NCBI GenBank assembly: GCA_964406775.1
Contig: CAYOSW010000004.1
Location: 1-64,000 of the forward strand
Origin: JACPKO01 sp964406775
GTDB taxonomy: Bacteria > Patescibacteriota > Microgenomatia > Daviesbacterales > UBA10151
Direction: 5' to 3'
DNA length: 64,000 nt
Shown: one piece after another, positions 35,785 to 43,997 of the stretch
Layout of the letters: the number at the start of each line of letters is the position of its first letter
Numbering within the stretch: the stretch's first letter is position 1
Notes under the pieces: generated by a model
What the model was told of the DNA's origin: nothing
The model's database searches: none
Seen by the model: only the letters and a program-made list of their open reading frames with translations
Translations under genes and position numbers: made by a program

Positions 35785-36763
35785 TCTTTTTTCTTCTTAG
35801 TACTTCTAAAACCGCTTTTTTTATATTCTCCTGGGTTAATCCGAATTTTTTTAGTAGCTCTGCGGGTGTTCCGCTCTCACCGAAGGTGTCTTCTATTCCG
35901 ATTCTTTTAATCGGAACCGGGAATGACTCCGAAACAGCCTCTGCAACCGCACCTCCCAACCCTCCGTTTATCTGATGCTCCTCAGCTGTCACTATTGCAC
36001 CTGTTTCCTCAGCTGCATTCAGAATTGTTTTAGTATCTAAAGGTTTAATTGTGTGGTTATTTATTACCCGAACACTTATATTATCCTTTTCCAGTTCTTT
36101 AGCGACTTTTAACGCCATATAAACCATCTGTCCGCAGGCAATTATCGTTACGTCCTTTCCCTGCATTAAGACTTCAGCTTTACCGACTTCAAAAGGCGAG
36201 TTTTCACTTGTGATTGTCGGAACTTTATCGCGGGATAATCTTAAATAGGAAGGTTTACCATTTTTGGCGATGGCCAGAGTGGCTTTTTTAGCCTCAATCC
36301 AATCCGCAGGGACAACAACAACCATATTCGGGAGAACCCGCATCATAGCTATGTCCTCAAGCGCCTGGTGCGTTGCTCCGTCAGGACCGACCGAAATTCC
36401 GGAGTGTGATCCGACAATTTTTACCGGCTGATTGTTATAGCAGATGGTTGTTCTGATCTGCTCCCAATTTCTTCCGGGTGAAAAAGTGGCATAAGACGAG
36501 GTAAAAGGGATTTTTCCTTCGTGAGCCATACCGGAGGCAACCGTTACTAAGTTTTGTTCGGCAACTCCGATTTCTATAAACCGCTCGGGAAACTTTTTCT
36601 TAAAAGCCTCCATCCTGGTTGATTCGGTAAGATCAGCACAAAGCCCAACCACATTAGGATTTTCCTCCCCGGCAATAACCAACCCCTCCCCGAACCCATC
36701 CCTCGAGGGTTTCATTTCAATATCCTCATCAAATAATTTAGGATTTAGGGTAATATTTGTCAT
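35777..36763 (-). CDS. Transketolase, C-terminal subunit
   Basis: The 328-residue protein carries the pyrimidine-binding and C-terminal domains of transketolase (FIEIGVAEQNLVTVASGMA, SYATFSPGRNWEQIR, HSGISVGPDGATHQALEDIA). With the N-terminal subunit at 37066 it forms a heteromeric thiamine-diphosphate enzyme of the non-oxidative pentose phosphate pathway. Unusually, a 96-codon membrane-protein gene separates the two halves. Confidence 0.95.
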   Translation of the reverse strand: MTNITLNPKLFDEDIEMKPSRDGFGEGLVIAGEENPNVVGLCADLTESTRMEAFKKKFPERFIEIGVAEQNLVTVASGMAHEGKIPFTSSYATFSPGRNWEQIRTTICYNNQPVKIVGSHSGISVGPDGATHQALEDIAMMRVLPNMVVVVPADWIEAKKATLAIAKNGKPSYLRLSRDKVPTITSENSPFEVGKAEVLMQGKDVTIIACGQMVYMALKVAKELEKDNISVRVINNHTIKPLDTKTILNAAEETGAIVTAEEHQINGGLGGAVAEAVSESFPVPIKRIGIEDTFGESGTPAELLKKFGLTQENIKKAVLEVLRRKKNV

Positions 36764-36764
36764 A

Positions 36765-37055
36765 TTATCTTTTTACATAATTTCTCAAAAACCTTCTGTT
36801 GATCATAAAGAATAATATAAAAGGAACGATGATAGTAAAGATTTTTAGTATTGGTTGTAAAACAGATGGAATAAAGCAATGACTAAAATCCAGTTCAGGA
36901 TTTATAACTACACCAAGACCAGGTAATGGACAAACAAGAACAACATTCTGAAGATTGCTTAACACTAAAAATTGATTATAAAGTAAATCCACTGAAAGAA
37001 GTAAAAACCAAGTAAAAATAATACTTAAAAGTATTGATAAGATATTTATTGCCAT
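36765..37055 (-). CDS. Membrane protein of unknown function, 96 aa, between transketolase halves
   Basis: The protein has two long hydrophobic segments (about residues 3-25 and 66-88) with a short loop holding two Cys and VCPLPGLGVV, and a basic end RRFLRNYVKR. It is more AT-rich and Leu/Ile/Phe-rich than its neighbours. It starts 10 bases after the N-terminal transketolase gene and ends one base before the C-terminal one, so it is cotranscribed. No family recognised; a late insertion into the operon is possible. Confidence 0.6.
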   Translation of the reverse strand: MAINILSILLSIIFTWFLLLSVDLLYNQFLVLSNLQNVVLVCPLPGLGVVINPELDFSHCFIPSVLQPILKIFTIIVPFILFFMINRRFLRNYVKR

Positions 37056-37065
37056 AAAATTTAGA

Positions 37066-37953
37066 TTATTCCTTGATACTTTTTATTTTTTTCTCTAACT
37101 CTTCTAACTGTTTCAACGCTTCTTTTGCTTGTTCTCCTTTTGCAGGAGCTCCTTCAATGTCCATCCCGTCCGGTGGTGCACCGTGCCATTCATATCTATT
37201 TTCCATATAGGAAACTCCTTTTCCGGGGATTGTGTTAGCAATAATCATTGTCGGTTTATCGTATATAACTTTGGCATCCTCGCAGGCATTAATTATTTCA
37301 TCAAAACTGTGACCGTTAATTTCAATTACATTCCAATTAAACGCCCGGTATTTATCGGCAACCGGATCAAGCTTCATAATATCCTCCGTGTGCCCGTCAA
37401 TCTGCATATTATTGCGGTCCATTATCACTGTCAGATTTCCCAATTTATAATTGGCGGCAAACATAATTGCTTCCCAGGTATTACCTTCCTGATGTTCGCC
37501 GTCCGAAGTCACGCAGTAAACACGCCAGGGCTTCTTATCCCGAATCCCGACTAAAGCCATCCCCGCAGCTTGGGATAAACCTGAGCCCAACGGACCGGAA
37601 GTTGTTTCAAGGCCCGGCAGAGCCTCTCTGTGCGGATGACCCTGCAAGCGGGTTCCAAGTTTGCGCAAAGTCTTCAGCTCATCAACCGGAAAAAATCCCC
37701 TGCGCGCCATAGCCGAATACATAACAGGGCAAATATGTCCGCAGGATAAAACAAACCTATCCCTCTCATCCCAACCGGGTTTTTCCGGATTTATATTTAA
37801 AATTTTGAAGAAAAGAGCGGTAAAAACATCAGCCATCCCCAGAGGTCCGCCTGAATGACCCGAGCCGGCTTCAACCAGCATCTTAATAATATCCCGGCGG
37901 ATTTCATTTGCCTGAAGTTCCAAATCCTTGAATTCGTGCGGGGACAGCTGCAT
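37066..37953 (-). CDS. Transketolase, N-terminal subunit
   Basis: The 295-residue protein carries the thiamine-diphosphate-binding half: AGSGHSGGPLGMADV, GHICPVMYSAMA, TSGPLGSGLSQAAGMA and the CVTSDGEHQEGNTWEA diphosphate/Mg motif with DRNNMQIDG. It pairs with the product of 35777. An ATG at 37953 is used. Confidence 0.95.
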   Translation of the reverse strand: MQLSPHEFKDLELQANEIRRDIIKMLVEAGSGHSGGPLGMADVFTALFFKILNINPEKPGWDERDRFVLSCGHICPVMYSAMARRGFFPVDELKTLRKLGTRLQGHPHREALPGLETTSGPLGSGLSQAAGMALVGIRDKKPWRVYCVTSDGEHQEGNTWEAIMFAANYKLGNLTVIMDRNNMQIDGHTEDIMKLDPVADKYRAFNWNVIEINGHSFDEIINACEDAKVIYDKPTMIIANTIPGKGVSYMENRYEWHGAPPDGMDIEGAPAKGEQAKEALKQLEELEKKIKSIKE

Positions 37954-37989
37954 AAATTTAGTGTATCACGTAGTGAAAAAGTTACAAAG

Positions 37990-38661
37990 CTATATCGAAA
38001 AACCGTCAGTGGAAACCTTGAGATGGCCGTCGTGGTCACCGTGATCAATCTCGCACTCAAAGTCGTATATAGCCTGTAAAACATCTTCCGGATTATCTAC
38101 AATCTTATAGACCTTGAGCTCCTCGGGCCGCATTAACATATTTTCTTTGAAAACTTCGATAATCTTATGCCAAAACTTGCCGTATAAAATTAACGGCTTG
38201 TGATGACCGAAATAAAGACGGGCCAATCCCCAAGCCATACCGAACTCCGAAATCGTTCCGGTCCCGCCTTTAAAAATCACATAAATCTGACCCTGCTTCA
38301 TCAGGGTTAAGGTTCTTTCAACATAGGTGTTAGTTTTAATTTCCTTATCGAGTAAGTTTTTGGGGTCTTTGCCCTCGAAGTTTTTCATATCCTTAGGATA
38401 TAAAGTTACGCCTATGACTTTTCCCCCGCCTTCTTTTGCCCCGAGGGAGGCTGCCAGCATTACTCCGGGACCTCCGCCGTCAACAACCGTATAACCGGCT
38501 TCAGCTAATCTTTTTGAAACTTTGAAAACATCGCGGAATAAATCATCTTTATTATCCGTGTTAGCGTGGCCGAAGATGGCTATGTTTTTAATTCTTTCGG
38601 CACGCAATTCACACTTTCTGCGTGCTTTAAATAATCTCCCAAATTTTTTCAACATTTTCAT
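37990..38661 (-). CDS. LOG family protein (putative nucleotide phosphoribohydrolase)
   Basis: The 223-residue Rossmann-like protein has DGGGPGVMLAASLGA and the family signature in KGGTGTISEFGMAW (PGGxGTxxE type, here with Lys for Pro). LOG enzymes cleave nucleoside 5'-monophosphates to base and ribose 5-phosphate, which would feed the adjacent pentose phosphate genes. Its start overlaps the end of rpe by 35 bases. Confidence 0.85.
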   Translation of the reverse strand: MKMLKKFGRLFKARRKCELRAERIKNIAIFGHANTDNKDDLFRDVFKVSKRLAEAGYTVVDGGGPGVMLAASLGAKEGGGKVIGVTLYPKDMKNFEGKDPKNLLDKEIKTNTYVERTLTLMKQGQIYVIFKGGTGTISEFGMAWGLARLYFGHHKPLILYGKFWHKIIEVFKENMLMRPEELKVYKIVDNPEDVLQAIYDFECEIDHGDHDGHLKVSTDGFSI

Positions 38662-39265
38662 CTAAATCCCCGTTTAAAAGAAAAGATCCGATAACCAGTT
38701 GATCAACTCCCGCTTCAACTAAATCTTTTGCGTTTGTATCCCTTACCGACCCATCAACGGAAATGTTTACATTCCAGTCTTTGGATTTTAATTTCTTAAC
38801 TCTATCTATTGTAGCAGGAATAAAGGGCTGACCCTGAAAACCGGGAATTATACCCATAACCAGAATCTGATCAATCTTATCTTTAAAAGGCTCAAGCGCT
38901 TCAAGAGCTGTCGTATCATTGATGGCAATTCCGGCTTCCATACCTGCATCTTTTACCGCATCGATCACCTCATTCATCTCATCTTTACACTCAAAATGAA
39001 AAATAACTCTATCAAAGCCTGCGTCTTTTAACTTTTTAACCCACTCCAAAGGATGGGAAACCATCAAATGAGCTTCCTTTTTGAGATTTATCTCCACTTT
39101 TCCGACCTCCTCGGGACTAATAGTTTCGTTCGGGACAAAGTCGTTATCGGCAAAATCTATATGCACCCAGCCTTCCTGAAAGGAATGCGAATTTTTAAGT
39201 CTTTCAATATGGGTTTTAAATTCCCCGATTGTTTTATCGAGGATTGCCGGAACTATCAGGATCAT
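38627..39265 (-). CDS. rpe: Ribulose-phosphate 3-epimerase family protein
   Basis: The 212-residue TIM barrel follows Rpe landmarks in order: VPAILD, VHIDFADNDFVPN (metal ligands His and Asp), HLMVSHPLEW, FHFE, MGIIPGFQGQPF and ISVDGSVRDTN. It interconverts ribulose and xylulose 5-phosphate. The canonical MDGxFVPN reads ADNDFVPN, a small deviation. The ATG overlaps the rpiB stop (ATGA). Confidence 0.88.
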   Translation of the reverse strand: MILIVPAILDKTIGEFKTHIERLKNSHSFQEGWVHIDFADNDFVPNETISPEEVGKVEINLKKEAHLMVSHPLEWVKKLKDAGFDRVIFHFECKDEMNEVIDAVKDAGMEAGIAINDTTALEALEPFKDKIDQILVMGIIPGFQGQPFIPATIDRVKKLKSKDWNVNISVDGSVRDTNAKDLVEAGVDQLVIGSFLLNGDLDENVEKIWEII

Positions 39266-39771
39266 TTGTATAAATTTTCTTCAATTTTCTTAATCTTTTC
39301 AATCCTTCTTTCGTGTCTCTCATCTCCGGAATATCTAGAGTCCAGAAACAGCTTCACTGCGCGGGCTGCATCCTCCTCCGATAAAAACCTTGCACCCAAA
39401 GAAAGCATATTGGAATTGTTGTGCTCCCGGGTTAATCTGAGCATTTCAAAAGGATCATCGCTCGTTGTACCGGTAATATCGGTTGCGACCGGCGGAATCA
39501 TCGGACCATAAAAGAGTGCGCATCTGACATTTTTAAACTTATTCGCAACTATTGCCTCCCCCTGACCTGATCCTCCGAAGACGATTCCGAAACTTTCCGG
39601 GTTTTCCGAAACCTTGGCTGCCGCTTTTGAGATTAAATCAGGATAATCGTCGTTCTTATCAAATTCGAGGGCTCCGCAATCCTCAACGTCGTGTCCCTCG
39701 CTCCTTAAAAAATCAGCGATTTTATTTTTCAACTCAAAGCCTGCGTGATCAGTTCCGAGATAAATCTTCAT
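39262..39771 (-). CDS. rpiB: Ribose 5-phosphate isomerase B
   Basis: The 169-residue protein starts MKIYLGTDHAGFELK and has the phosphate loop FGGSGQGEAIVANK, HNNSNMLSLGARF and a SRYSGDERHERRIEKI end. The E. coli-type catalytic Cys is absent; Glu72 occupies the place used as base by the mycobacterial type. It interconverts ribose and ribulose 5-phosphate. I chose the ATG at 39771 because residues upstream do not match the family. It heads the rpiB-rpe-LOG run. Confidence 0.92.
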   Translation of the reverse strand: MKIYLGTDHAGFELKNKIADFLRSEGHDVEDCGALEFDKNDDYPDLISKAAAKVSENPESFGIVFGGSGQGEAIVANKFKNVRCALFYGPMIPPVATDITGTTSDDPFEMLRLTREHNNSNMLSLGARFLSEEDAARAVKLFLDSRYSGDERHERRIEKIKKIEENLYK

Positions 39772-39828
39772 ACGCATAGCGTATAGTTTACAGCTTTGGA
39801 AATCAAGGGATGAACTACTTTGATCCAG

Positions 39829-39858
39829 TTGAAGAAAGCCTGAATTTTTGCTTATAAT
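39829..39858 (+). promoter_or_regulatory. Promoter upstream of a short terminated transcript
   Basis: -35 TTGAAG (39829-39834), 18-base spacer, perfect -10 TATAAT (39853-39858), on the plus strand in the gap between rpiB and the gene at 39986. Confidence 0.5.
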
Positions 39859-39864
39859 GATGAT

Positions 39865-39916
39865 GCTCAAACTAAAAAGTGGGTTTTCGAGAATACCGGC
39901 TACGTGCCGGTTTTTT
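39865..39916 (+). ncRNA. Candidate small RNA of about 52 nt ending in an intrinsic terminator
   Basis: A -10 at 39853-39858 predicts a start near 39865. A perfect terminator hairpin, ACCGGC (39895-39900), loop TACGT, GCCGGT (39906-39911) with a T-run to 39916, ends it. The segment between holds no gene of normal size; a 29-codon frame starting at an ATG near 39859-39862 runs through the terminator. It could be a small RNA, an attenuated leader or a spurious promoter. Confidence 0.35.
39895..39916 (+). terminator. Rho-independent terminator
   Basis: Stem ACCGGC/GCCGGT of 6 bp, 5-base loop, then a run of six T (39911-39916). Strong by the usual rule. It insulates the gene at 39986 from anything transcribed upstream on the plus strand. 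Confidence 0.8.
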
Positions 39917-39950
39917 CGTGATTTATACTCATTAATTAATAACCTATAGT

Positions 39951-39979
39951 TTGATATTCTCTCTCGCCCTTGTTATAAT
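39951..39979 (+). promoter_or_regulatory. Promoter of the hypothetical gene at 39986
   Basis: -35 TTGATA (39951-39956), 17-base spacer, -10 TATAAT (39974-39979), 6 bases before the ATG. This is the clearest leaderless-type promoter of the window. Confidence 0.85.
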
Positions 39980-39985
39980 TTCCGG

Positions 39986-40948
39986 ATGGCTGTTGCAGGC
40001 GTAGAGACCGAATATCATTTTAATACTCACGATGCGCTTAGAAAACTTTTGAGAGGTGTTTCACCTACTACAGTGTTTGTCCATCCTATTTTTCCAGATA
40101 AATTGCCCTGCCTCTCAGAAGAAGATCTCAAAGTCGGTCGCCTCAGTAAGAATGCTGATATTAAAAAAGCTATGGTTGGAGTTTTGCAAAGTGCGGCCTC
40201 AGCAGATATCGCCCACGCTTTTTTGCACACCTCAATACCGGCTTCAAGTCAAAGAGGAAGATACTCTCCTGGCATAAAAGCAACTGTAAATTTAATTGAT
40301 GCTTGCATATTCCCACAGTTTGAAGAAACTGTTCGGCCTGCTTTTTATGGAGTTTTAGATGCTTATCATTCAGGCTCCATACAGGCACCTCTCCTTGACC
40401 GTTTGATAGCAATTTACGGACCTCTCCTTGAACCGGCTCCTTCTGTAACAAGAATGGAGGTTGGTGCTAAATTCAGCAGAAACCGCAAAACTTTGGATCT
40501 TTATACGAAGGATTACACACACATTCTTGCAGATTTGTTTGAAATCGAAAGCAAGAAGAGACCAGATGTATCAGAGTTATCAGATCTAATAGAGCACTCG
40601 ACTTCAATTATAGGTGCGATGGCAGTTCGTAGTACCCAATTCTTATTGACTGCGTCTTTTGTCTTAACAGGCGATACAAGACCAACCGTCAACCCATATA
40701 ATCCAACCAATTTTCAGTTAACTCGCCGTCCCGACGGTAAACTTTCCGGCAAAATCCGCAGAAATGTCCGGGAAAAATTTGAGTCTGAATATCCGAACAC
40801 CTTAAGATTGGCTCCTCGAGATGAACCCTTTCTCGTCACAGGCTGTCCTGCAGCCTCCGACTTGATTGAGCTTGTACTTCAACGATATGCACAAGCTGTA
40901 CGAAATAATGCCGAGGGCAACTACAACACCTACAAAACAGTAGAATGA
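39986..40948 (+). CDS. Hypothetical protein, 320 aa
   Basis: No family is recognised. The protein is soluble, mostly helical by composition, with no signal peptide. Visible features are a VFVHPIFPDKLPC segment near residue 30, a Ser/Ala-rich helix around 65-80, and a basic region RRPDGKLSGKIRRNVREKF near 250-270. It has its own strong promoter and is separated from neighbours by a terminator, so it appears to be a single-gene unit. Confidence 0.7.
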   Translation: MAVAGVETEYHFNTHDALRKLLRGVSPTTVFVHPIFPDKLPCLSEEDLKVGRLSKNADIKKAMVGVLQSAASADIAHAFLHTSIPASSQRGRYSPGIKATVNLIDACIFPQFEETVRPAFYGVLDAYHSGSIQAPLLDRLIAIYGPLLEPAPSVTRMEVGAKFSRNRKTLDLYTKDYTHILADLFEIESKKRPDVSELSDLIEHSTSIIGAMAVRSTQFLLTASFVLTGDTRPTVNPYNPTNFQLTRRPDGKLSGKIRRNVREKFESEYPNTLRLAPRDEPFLVTGCPAASDLIELVLQRYAQAVRNNAEGNYNTYKTVE

Positions 40949-41015
40949 TTGCCCTGAATATCTACTGGACATTTTAATTCAAACGTTCTAGTATGGGGTT
41001 TCTTCGGTTTTGCAT

Positions 41016-42425
41016 ATGGACTTGCCCAAGAATCTCACTTTTGTTGATATTGAAACCACAGGTGGCTCGGTAACCGCCGACCGGATTATTGAAATCGGAA
41101 TTTTAAAAGTCCGCGACAATAAACTTGAAAAAACTTACCAGACTTTTTTAAATCCCGACCGTCCGCTTCCGGGAGAAATCCAACTTTTAACCGGGATTAA
41201 CCCTTCGGATTTAGAAAAAGCTCCTTCTTTTTTTGATATTAAAGACGATCTGCAGGAGTATTTTAATGAATCGGTGTTTGTGGCGCATAACGCCAGGTTT
41301 GATTACGGATTTTTAAAGCAGGAATTTTTGCGTTACGGGGTAAAATTTACTCCCCGCCAGCTTTGCACAGTAAAGCTTTCAAGATTACTTTTCCCCGAGC
41401 ACAGACACCATAATTTAGACAGCATTATTGAGAGATTCCGGTTTGATATCCAAAACCGTCACCGGGCTTTTTCGGACGCCAAAATTCTGTGGGATTTTTA
41501 TCAGGAAATTCAAAATCTTTTTCCGCCGGAAAAATTAGTTCAAACTGTGAGCCATATCTTAAAAAAGCCCAACACTCCGCCGGGCTTAAAAACTTTCGAC
41601 CTCTCCCATCTTCCCGAATCGCCGGGAGTTTATATTTTTTACGGAAAATCCGGTGTTCCTCTTTACGTAGGAAAATCGAAAAATATCCGAGAGCGGGTTT
41701 TTAATCATTTTTCATTGAGTGCCGGCAATTCGCTGGAGATGAAAATCTATAATCAGGTAGAGAGTGTTGAGTTCGTCGAAACAGCCGGAGAGCTTGGCGC
41801 ATTTCTAAAAGAATCGGAAATGATAAAAAAGTTAATGCCTCTATATAACCGTATGCTGCGGAATAAGGAGAAACTCACAGTTGCCAGGAAAGATTTAATT
41901 GACGGAATTTTTACAATAAAGCTTGAGGAAAGTGATTTCATAGGTTCTGATTCACTCAGCGAAATTATGGGAGTTTTTAAAAATAAAAGGACAGCCCGAG
42001 AAAATTTAGTGGCTCTTGCTAAAGAATTTAATCTTTGCGACAGATTTTTGGATTTGGAAAAAACAAAAAGTTCCTGCTTTAATTACCGCCTGGGTAAATG
42101 TTCCGGTATATGCGCAGGGAAAGAGAATACAGCTAAATATAATCTGAGATTTATTGAGGCTTTTATAAGTTCCAAAATAAAATCCTGGCCCTATAAGGGG
42201 CCTATTATAATAAAGGAAGTGAGTGAAAACTCCGGTAAAGAGGAACAATTCTTGGCGGATAATTGGTGCATTATTCAAAAACACGAAGGCGACAACGATA
42301 TCATAAAAGATCTGGAGTTTGACCTCGATGCATATAAAATTTTAAAAAGATTCCTCTTTAAAAATCCCAACCAAATAGTACTAAAAAATTACGGGGAGGC
42401 CGTTTTTTCACCCGACCTCCCCTGA
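41016..42425 (+). CDS. DnaQ-like 3'-5' exonuclease fused to GIY-YIG/UvrC-type nuclease
   Basis: The 469-residue protein has an N-terminal DEDDh exonuclease (FVDIETTGG, FVAHNARFDYGFLK, HRAFSDAK; about residues 5-165). From about 190 a GIY-YIG nuclease follows (SPGVYIFYGKSGVPLYVGKSKNIRERV), then a UvrC/Cho-like Cys-rich segment SCFNYRLGKCSGICAGKE. Such fusions are thought to nick and trim damaged DNA. Helix-hairpin-helix and RNase H domains of full UvrC are absent. The ATG at 41016 is preferred to a TTG two codons earlier. Confidence 0.9.
   Translation: MDLPKNLTFVDIETTGGSVTADRIIEIGILKVRDNKLEKTYQTFLNPDRPLPGEIQLLTGINPSDLEKAPSFFDIKDDLQEYFNESVFVAHNARFDYGFLKQEFLRYGVKFTPRQLCTVKLSRLLFPEHRHHNLDSIIERFRFDIQNRHRAFSDAKILWDFYQEIQNLFPPEKLVQTVSHILKKPNTPPGLKTFDLSHLPESPGVYIFYGKSGVPLYVGKSKNIRERVFNHFSLSAGNSLEMKIYNQVESVEFVETAGELGAFLKESEMIKKLMPLYNRMLRNKEKLTVARKDLIDGIFTIKLEESDFIGSDSLSEIMGVFKNKRTARENLVALAKEFNLCDRFLDLEKTKSSCFNYRLGKCSGICAGKENTAKYNLRFIEAFISSKIKSWPYKGPIIIKEVSENSGKEEQFLADNWCIIQKHEGDNDIIKDLEFDLDAYKILKRFLFKNPNQIVLKNYGEAVFSPDLP
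42383..42422 (-). terminator. Terminator of the T-box/ATP-grasp operon
   Basis: On the minus strand GGGGAGG (42416-42422) pairs with CCTCCCC (42393-42399), followed by GTAA and a run of T (42384-42389). It lies inside the end of the convergent exonuclease gene. The loop is rather long (16 bases). Confidence 0.55.
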
Positions 42426-42433
42426 AGTACATC

Positions 42434-42745
42434 TCATTTTAATCTCCTTCTTACTGCTTTAAGCAGCTGGGGGTTTACGTAAACTCCCCTTTTTTCAAAA
42501 TCCTGATATGCCCAGCCTAAAACGTCTTTGGCATATTTCTGATCATTTGTTGCCAAAGTATGAGCAAATCCAGACAATTCTCTAAGCAATCCGGATTGTC
42601 CGACTATCTTGGCAAGTCTCGCCCTATCGTGAGGCCTGTCGATGCTCGCCATAGCCATCCGCATTGAAGTTTCGGTTACAGCTGTTTTCCAATGTTCCGT
42701 GGATACAAACGCGACATCCTGTCTTCTTTGTTGTTCAACTACCAT
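42434..42745 (-). CDS. Hypothetical protein, 103 aa, in T-box operon
   Basis: The protein is soluble, helical in appearance, Arg/Ala/Gln-rich, with no Cys and no membrane segment. No family is recognised. It has one of the best Shine-Dalgarno sites in the window (AAAGGAGGTGA, 6 bases before the ATG), located in the last codons of the ATP-grasp gene, so strong coupled translation is expected. It could be a partner or substrate of the ATP-grasp enzyme, but nothing in the sequence proves this. Confidence 0.75.
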   Translation of the reverse strand: MVVEQQRRQDVAFVSTEHWKTAVTETSMRMAMASIDRPHDRARLAKIVGQSGLLRELSGFAHTLATNDQKYAKDVLGWAYQDFEKRGVYVNPQLLKAVRRRLK

Positions 42746-42747
42746 TA

Positions 42748-43719
42748 TTATTCACCTCCTTTCAAAACTTTTTTGTATTCCTCAATAAAAAAATCGGCCA
42801 GCATTCCCCAACCGTCAATCCCGTACTCCTGCTTGAAAGAAGAGCGTAAAATCGAAAGGGCGTTAATGTCATAAACGAACCAATCTCCTTTTTGATCAAC
42901 CAAATATTCAACACCTCCGCATTCCAGTCCGGCTTTTTGCACTGTTTTTTCTATGGCTTTTACAATTCCAGAAGGAATATCCCGAAAAAGTTCAAAGCGG
43001 ACTGAGTCTCCGGGATTTGCAACACAATACCCGATTTCATTTTTCGCTTCGCCTCTCTCTATATCACAGGAGTCCGAAGGACATAAATTAAAAGTTCCCG
43101 GGGTAAAAACTTTCATCGCATAAATAACTTTTCCGTTAATAGTTTCTACCCTGATGATGTTATTTTCTTTCGGCTGTATAAATTCTTGAAGAATCAATAA
43201 ATTATCAGTAGGCATAATTAAAGATTTGTCACCAATCGCATCAGCAAGAGACCGCTTTGACGTAAATTTTTGAATCCCCACCCCCGAACCTCCCAAATTA
43301 GGTTTGATGACTACCGGGAAAGTAAGTGAATCGATATTTTTTAGAATCCCGGATAATGAATTAACTATCACCGACTTTGGCTGAGGAATACCCCAACTCC
43401 TTAGTAGCGACAACTGAAATGCCTTGTTTGTCTCAAGAATGACTGCCCTGGAACCGTTTATCACTCTTTTTCCTAAAGATTCCAAATATAGGATGTAATT
43501 TAATGTGAATGAGAAAGCCGATGAGTGATTACGGTTTCCCGCACTTGGACTTAAACGGTTTACAAAAAAAGGATATTTTATACCTGAAGTTGCATCGTAT
43601 GCGGATGATGAGATATCCATCCTTTCATAGGAAATGTTTCTTCCGGAAAATTCCTGATATAGGGCGTCCAGCCAGAATGGATGTTCGTCTAAAATAATAA
43701 TCGGTTGTTTATTGCTCAT
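42748..43719 (-). CDS. ATP-grasp ligase (RimK/glutathione-synthetase-like), under T-box control
   Basis: The 323-residue protein has a RimK/GshB-like plan: an N-terminal preATP-grasp domain (about 1-100), then NKAFQLSLLRSWGIPQPKS, FPVVIKPNLGGSGVGIQKF (ATP-binding Lys and Gly loop), LLILQEFIQPKENNIIRVETINGKVIYAMKV split by a short turn, and VEYLVDQKGDWFVYDINA with metal-ligand residues. It should form an amide bond between a carboxylate and an amine. The T-box upstream suggests that an amino acid is substrate or product. Shine-Dalgarno GAGG precedes the ATG. Confidence 0.85.
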   Translation of the reverse strand: MSNKQPIIILDEHPFWLDALYQEFSGRNISYERMDISSSAYDATSGIKYPFFVNRLSPSAGNRNHSSAFSFTLNYILYLESLGKRVINGSRAVILETNKAFQLSLLRSWGIPQPKSVIVNSLSGILKNIDSLTFPVVIKPNLGGSGVGIQKFTSKRSLADAIGDKSLIMPTDNLLILQEFIQPKENNIIRVETINGKVIYAMKVFTPGTFNLCPSDSCDIERGEAKNEIGYCVANPGDSVRFELFRDIPSGIVKAIEKTVQKAGLECGGVEYLVDQKGDWFVYDINALSILRSSFKQEYGIDGWGMLADFFIEEYKKVLKGGE

Positions 43720-43746
43720 TTTTTATCCTCACAAAATTTGGCCACT

Positions 43747-43991
43747 AAAAAAGCCCTTGCTTGCTTACTAGTTTCCTAATAAACAAACAAGGGCCTTCAA
43801 AAGGCGGTTCCACCTTGCTTCATCCGTTACCGGATCTCATTCCCTGACTCCTCCTCGCTGTGCTCTGAGTAAACTTTAAAGTCCACATCGAACGAAGTGA
43901 GATGACATCAGTTTGTAATATTTTACAGTTTTACTTCTGTAATCCATTTTTGGATTCAGCTCCCGGATCGCAACTCCAGTCAAACGCTTGT
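43747..43991 (-). promoter_or_regulatory. T-box riboswitch (tRNA-sensing transcription antitermination leader)
   Basis: The minus strand reads the T-box motif AAGGTGGAACCGCC (43803-43816). It folds as a textbook antiterminator: helix A1 CAAGG with CCTTG, bulge TGGAACC, helix A2 GCCTT with AAGGC. The same CCCTTG segment also opens a 19-bp terminator stem (43753-43794, GAAA tetraloop) followed by six T (43747-43752), so the two folds exclude each other. A stem III hairpin ATCCG-GTAA-CGGAT (43822-43835) precedes. The bulge TGGA predicts a tRNA with discriminator U, as in Gly or Cys tRNA. Stem I and the specifier codon are not resolved by eye. Confidence 0.93.
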
Positions 43992-43997
43992 AAGTGT

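Noticed and set aside
42434..42745. The 103-residue protein as a graspetide-type precursor peptide
   Set aside because: It lacks a recognisable core of repeated Thr/Ser plus Asp/Glu at the C-terminus, so only a general partner role is suggested.
43925..43927. UGU as Cys specifier codon of the T-box
   Set aside because: The triplet lies in a plausible loop region, but I could not fold a standard Stem I around it, so the specifier is left open.
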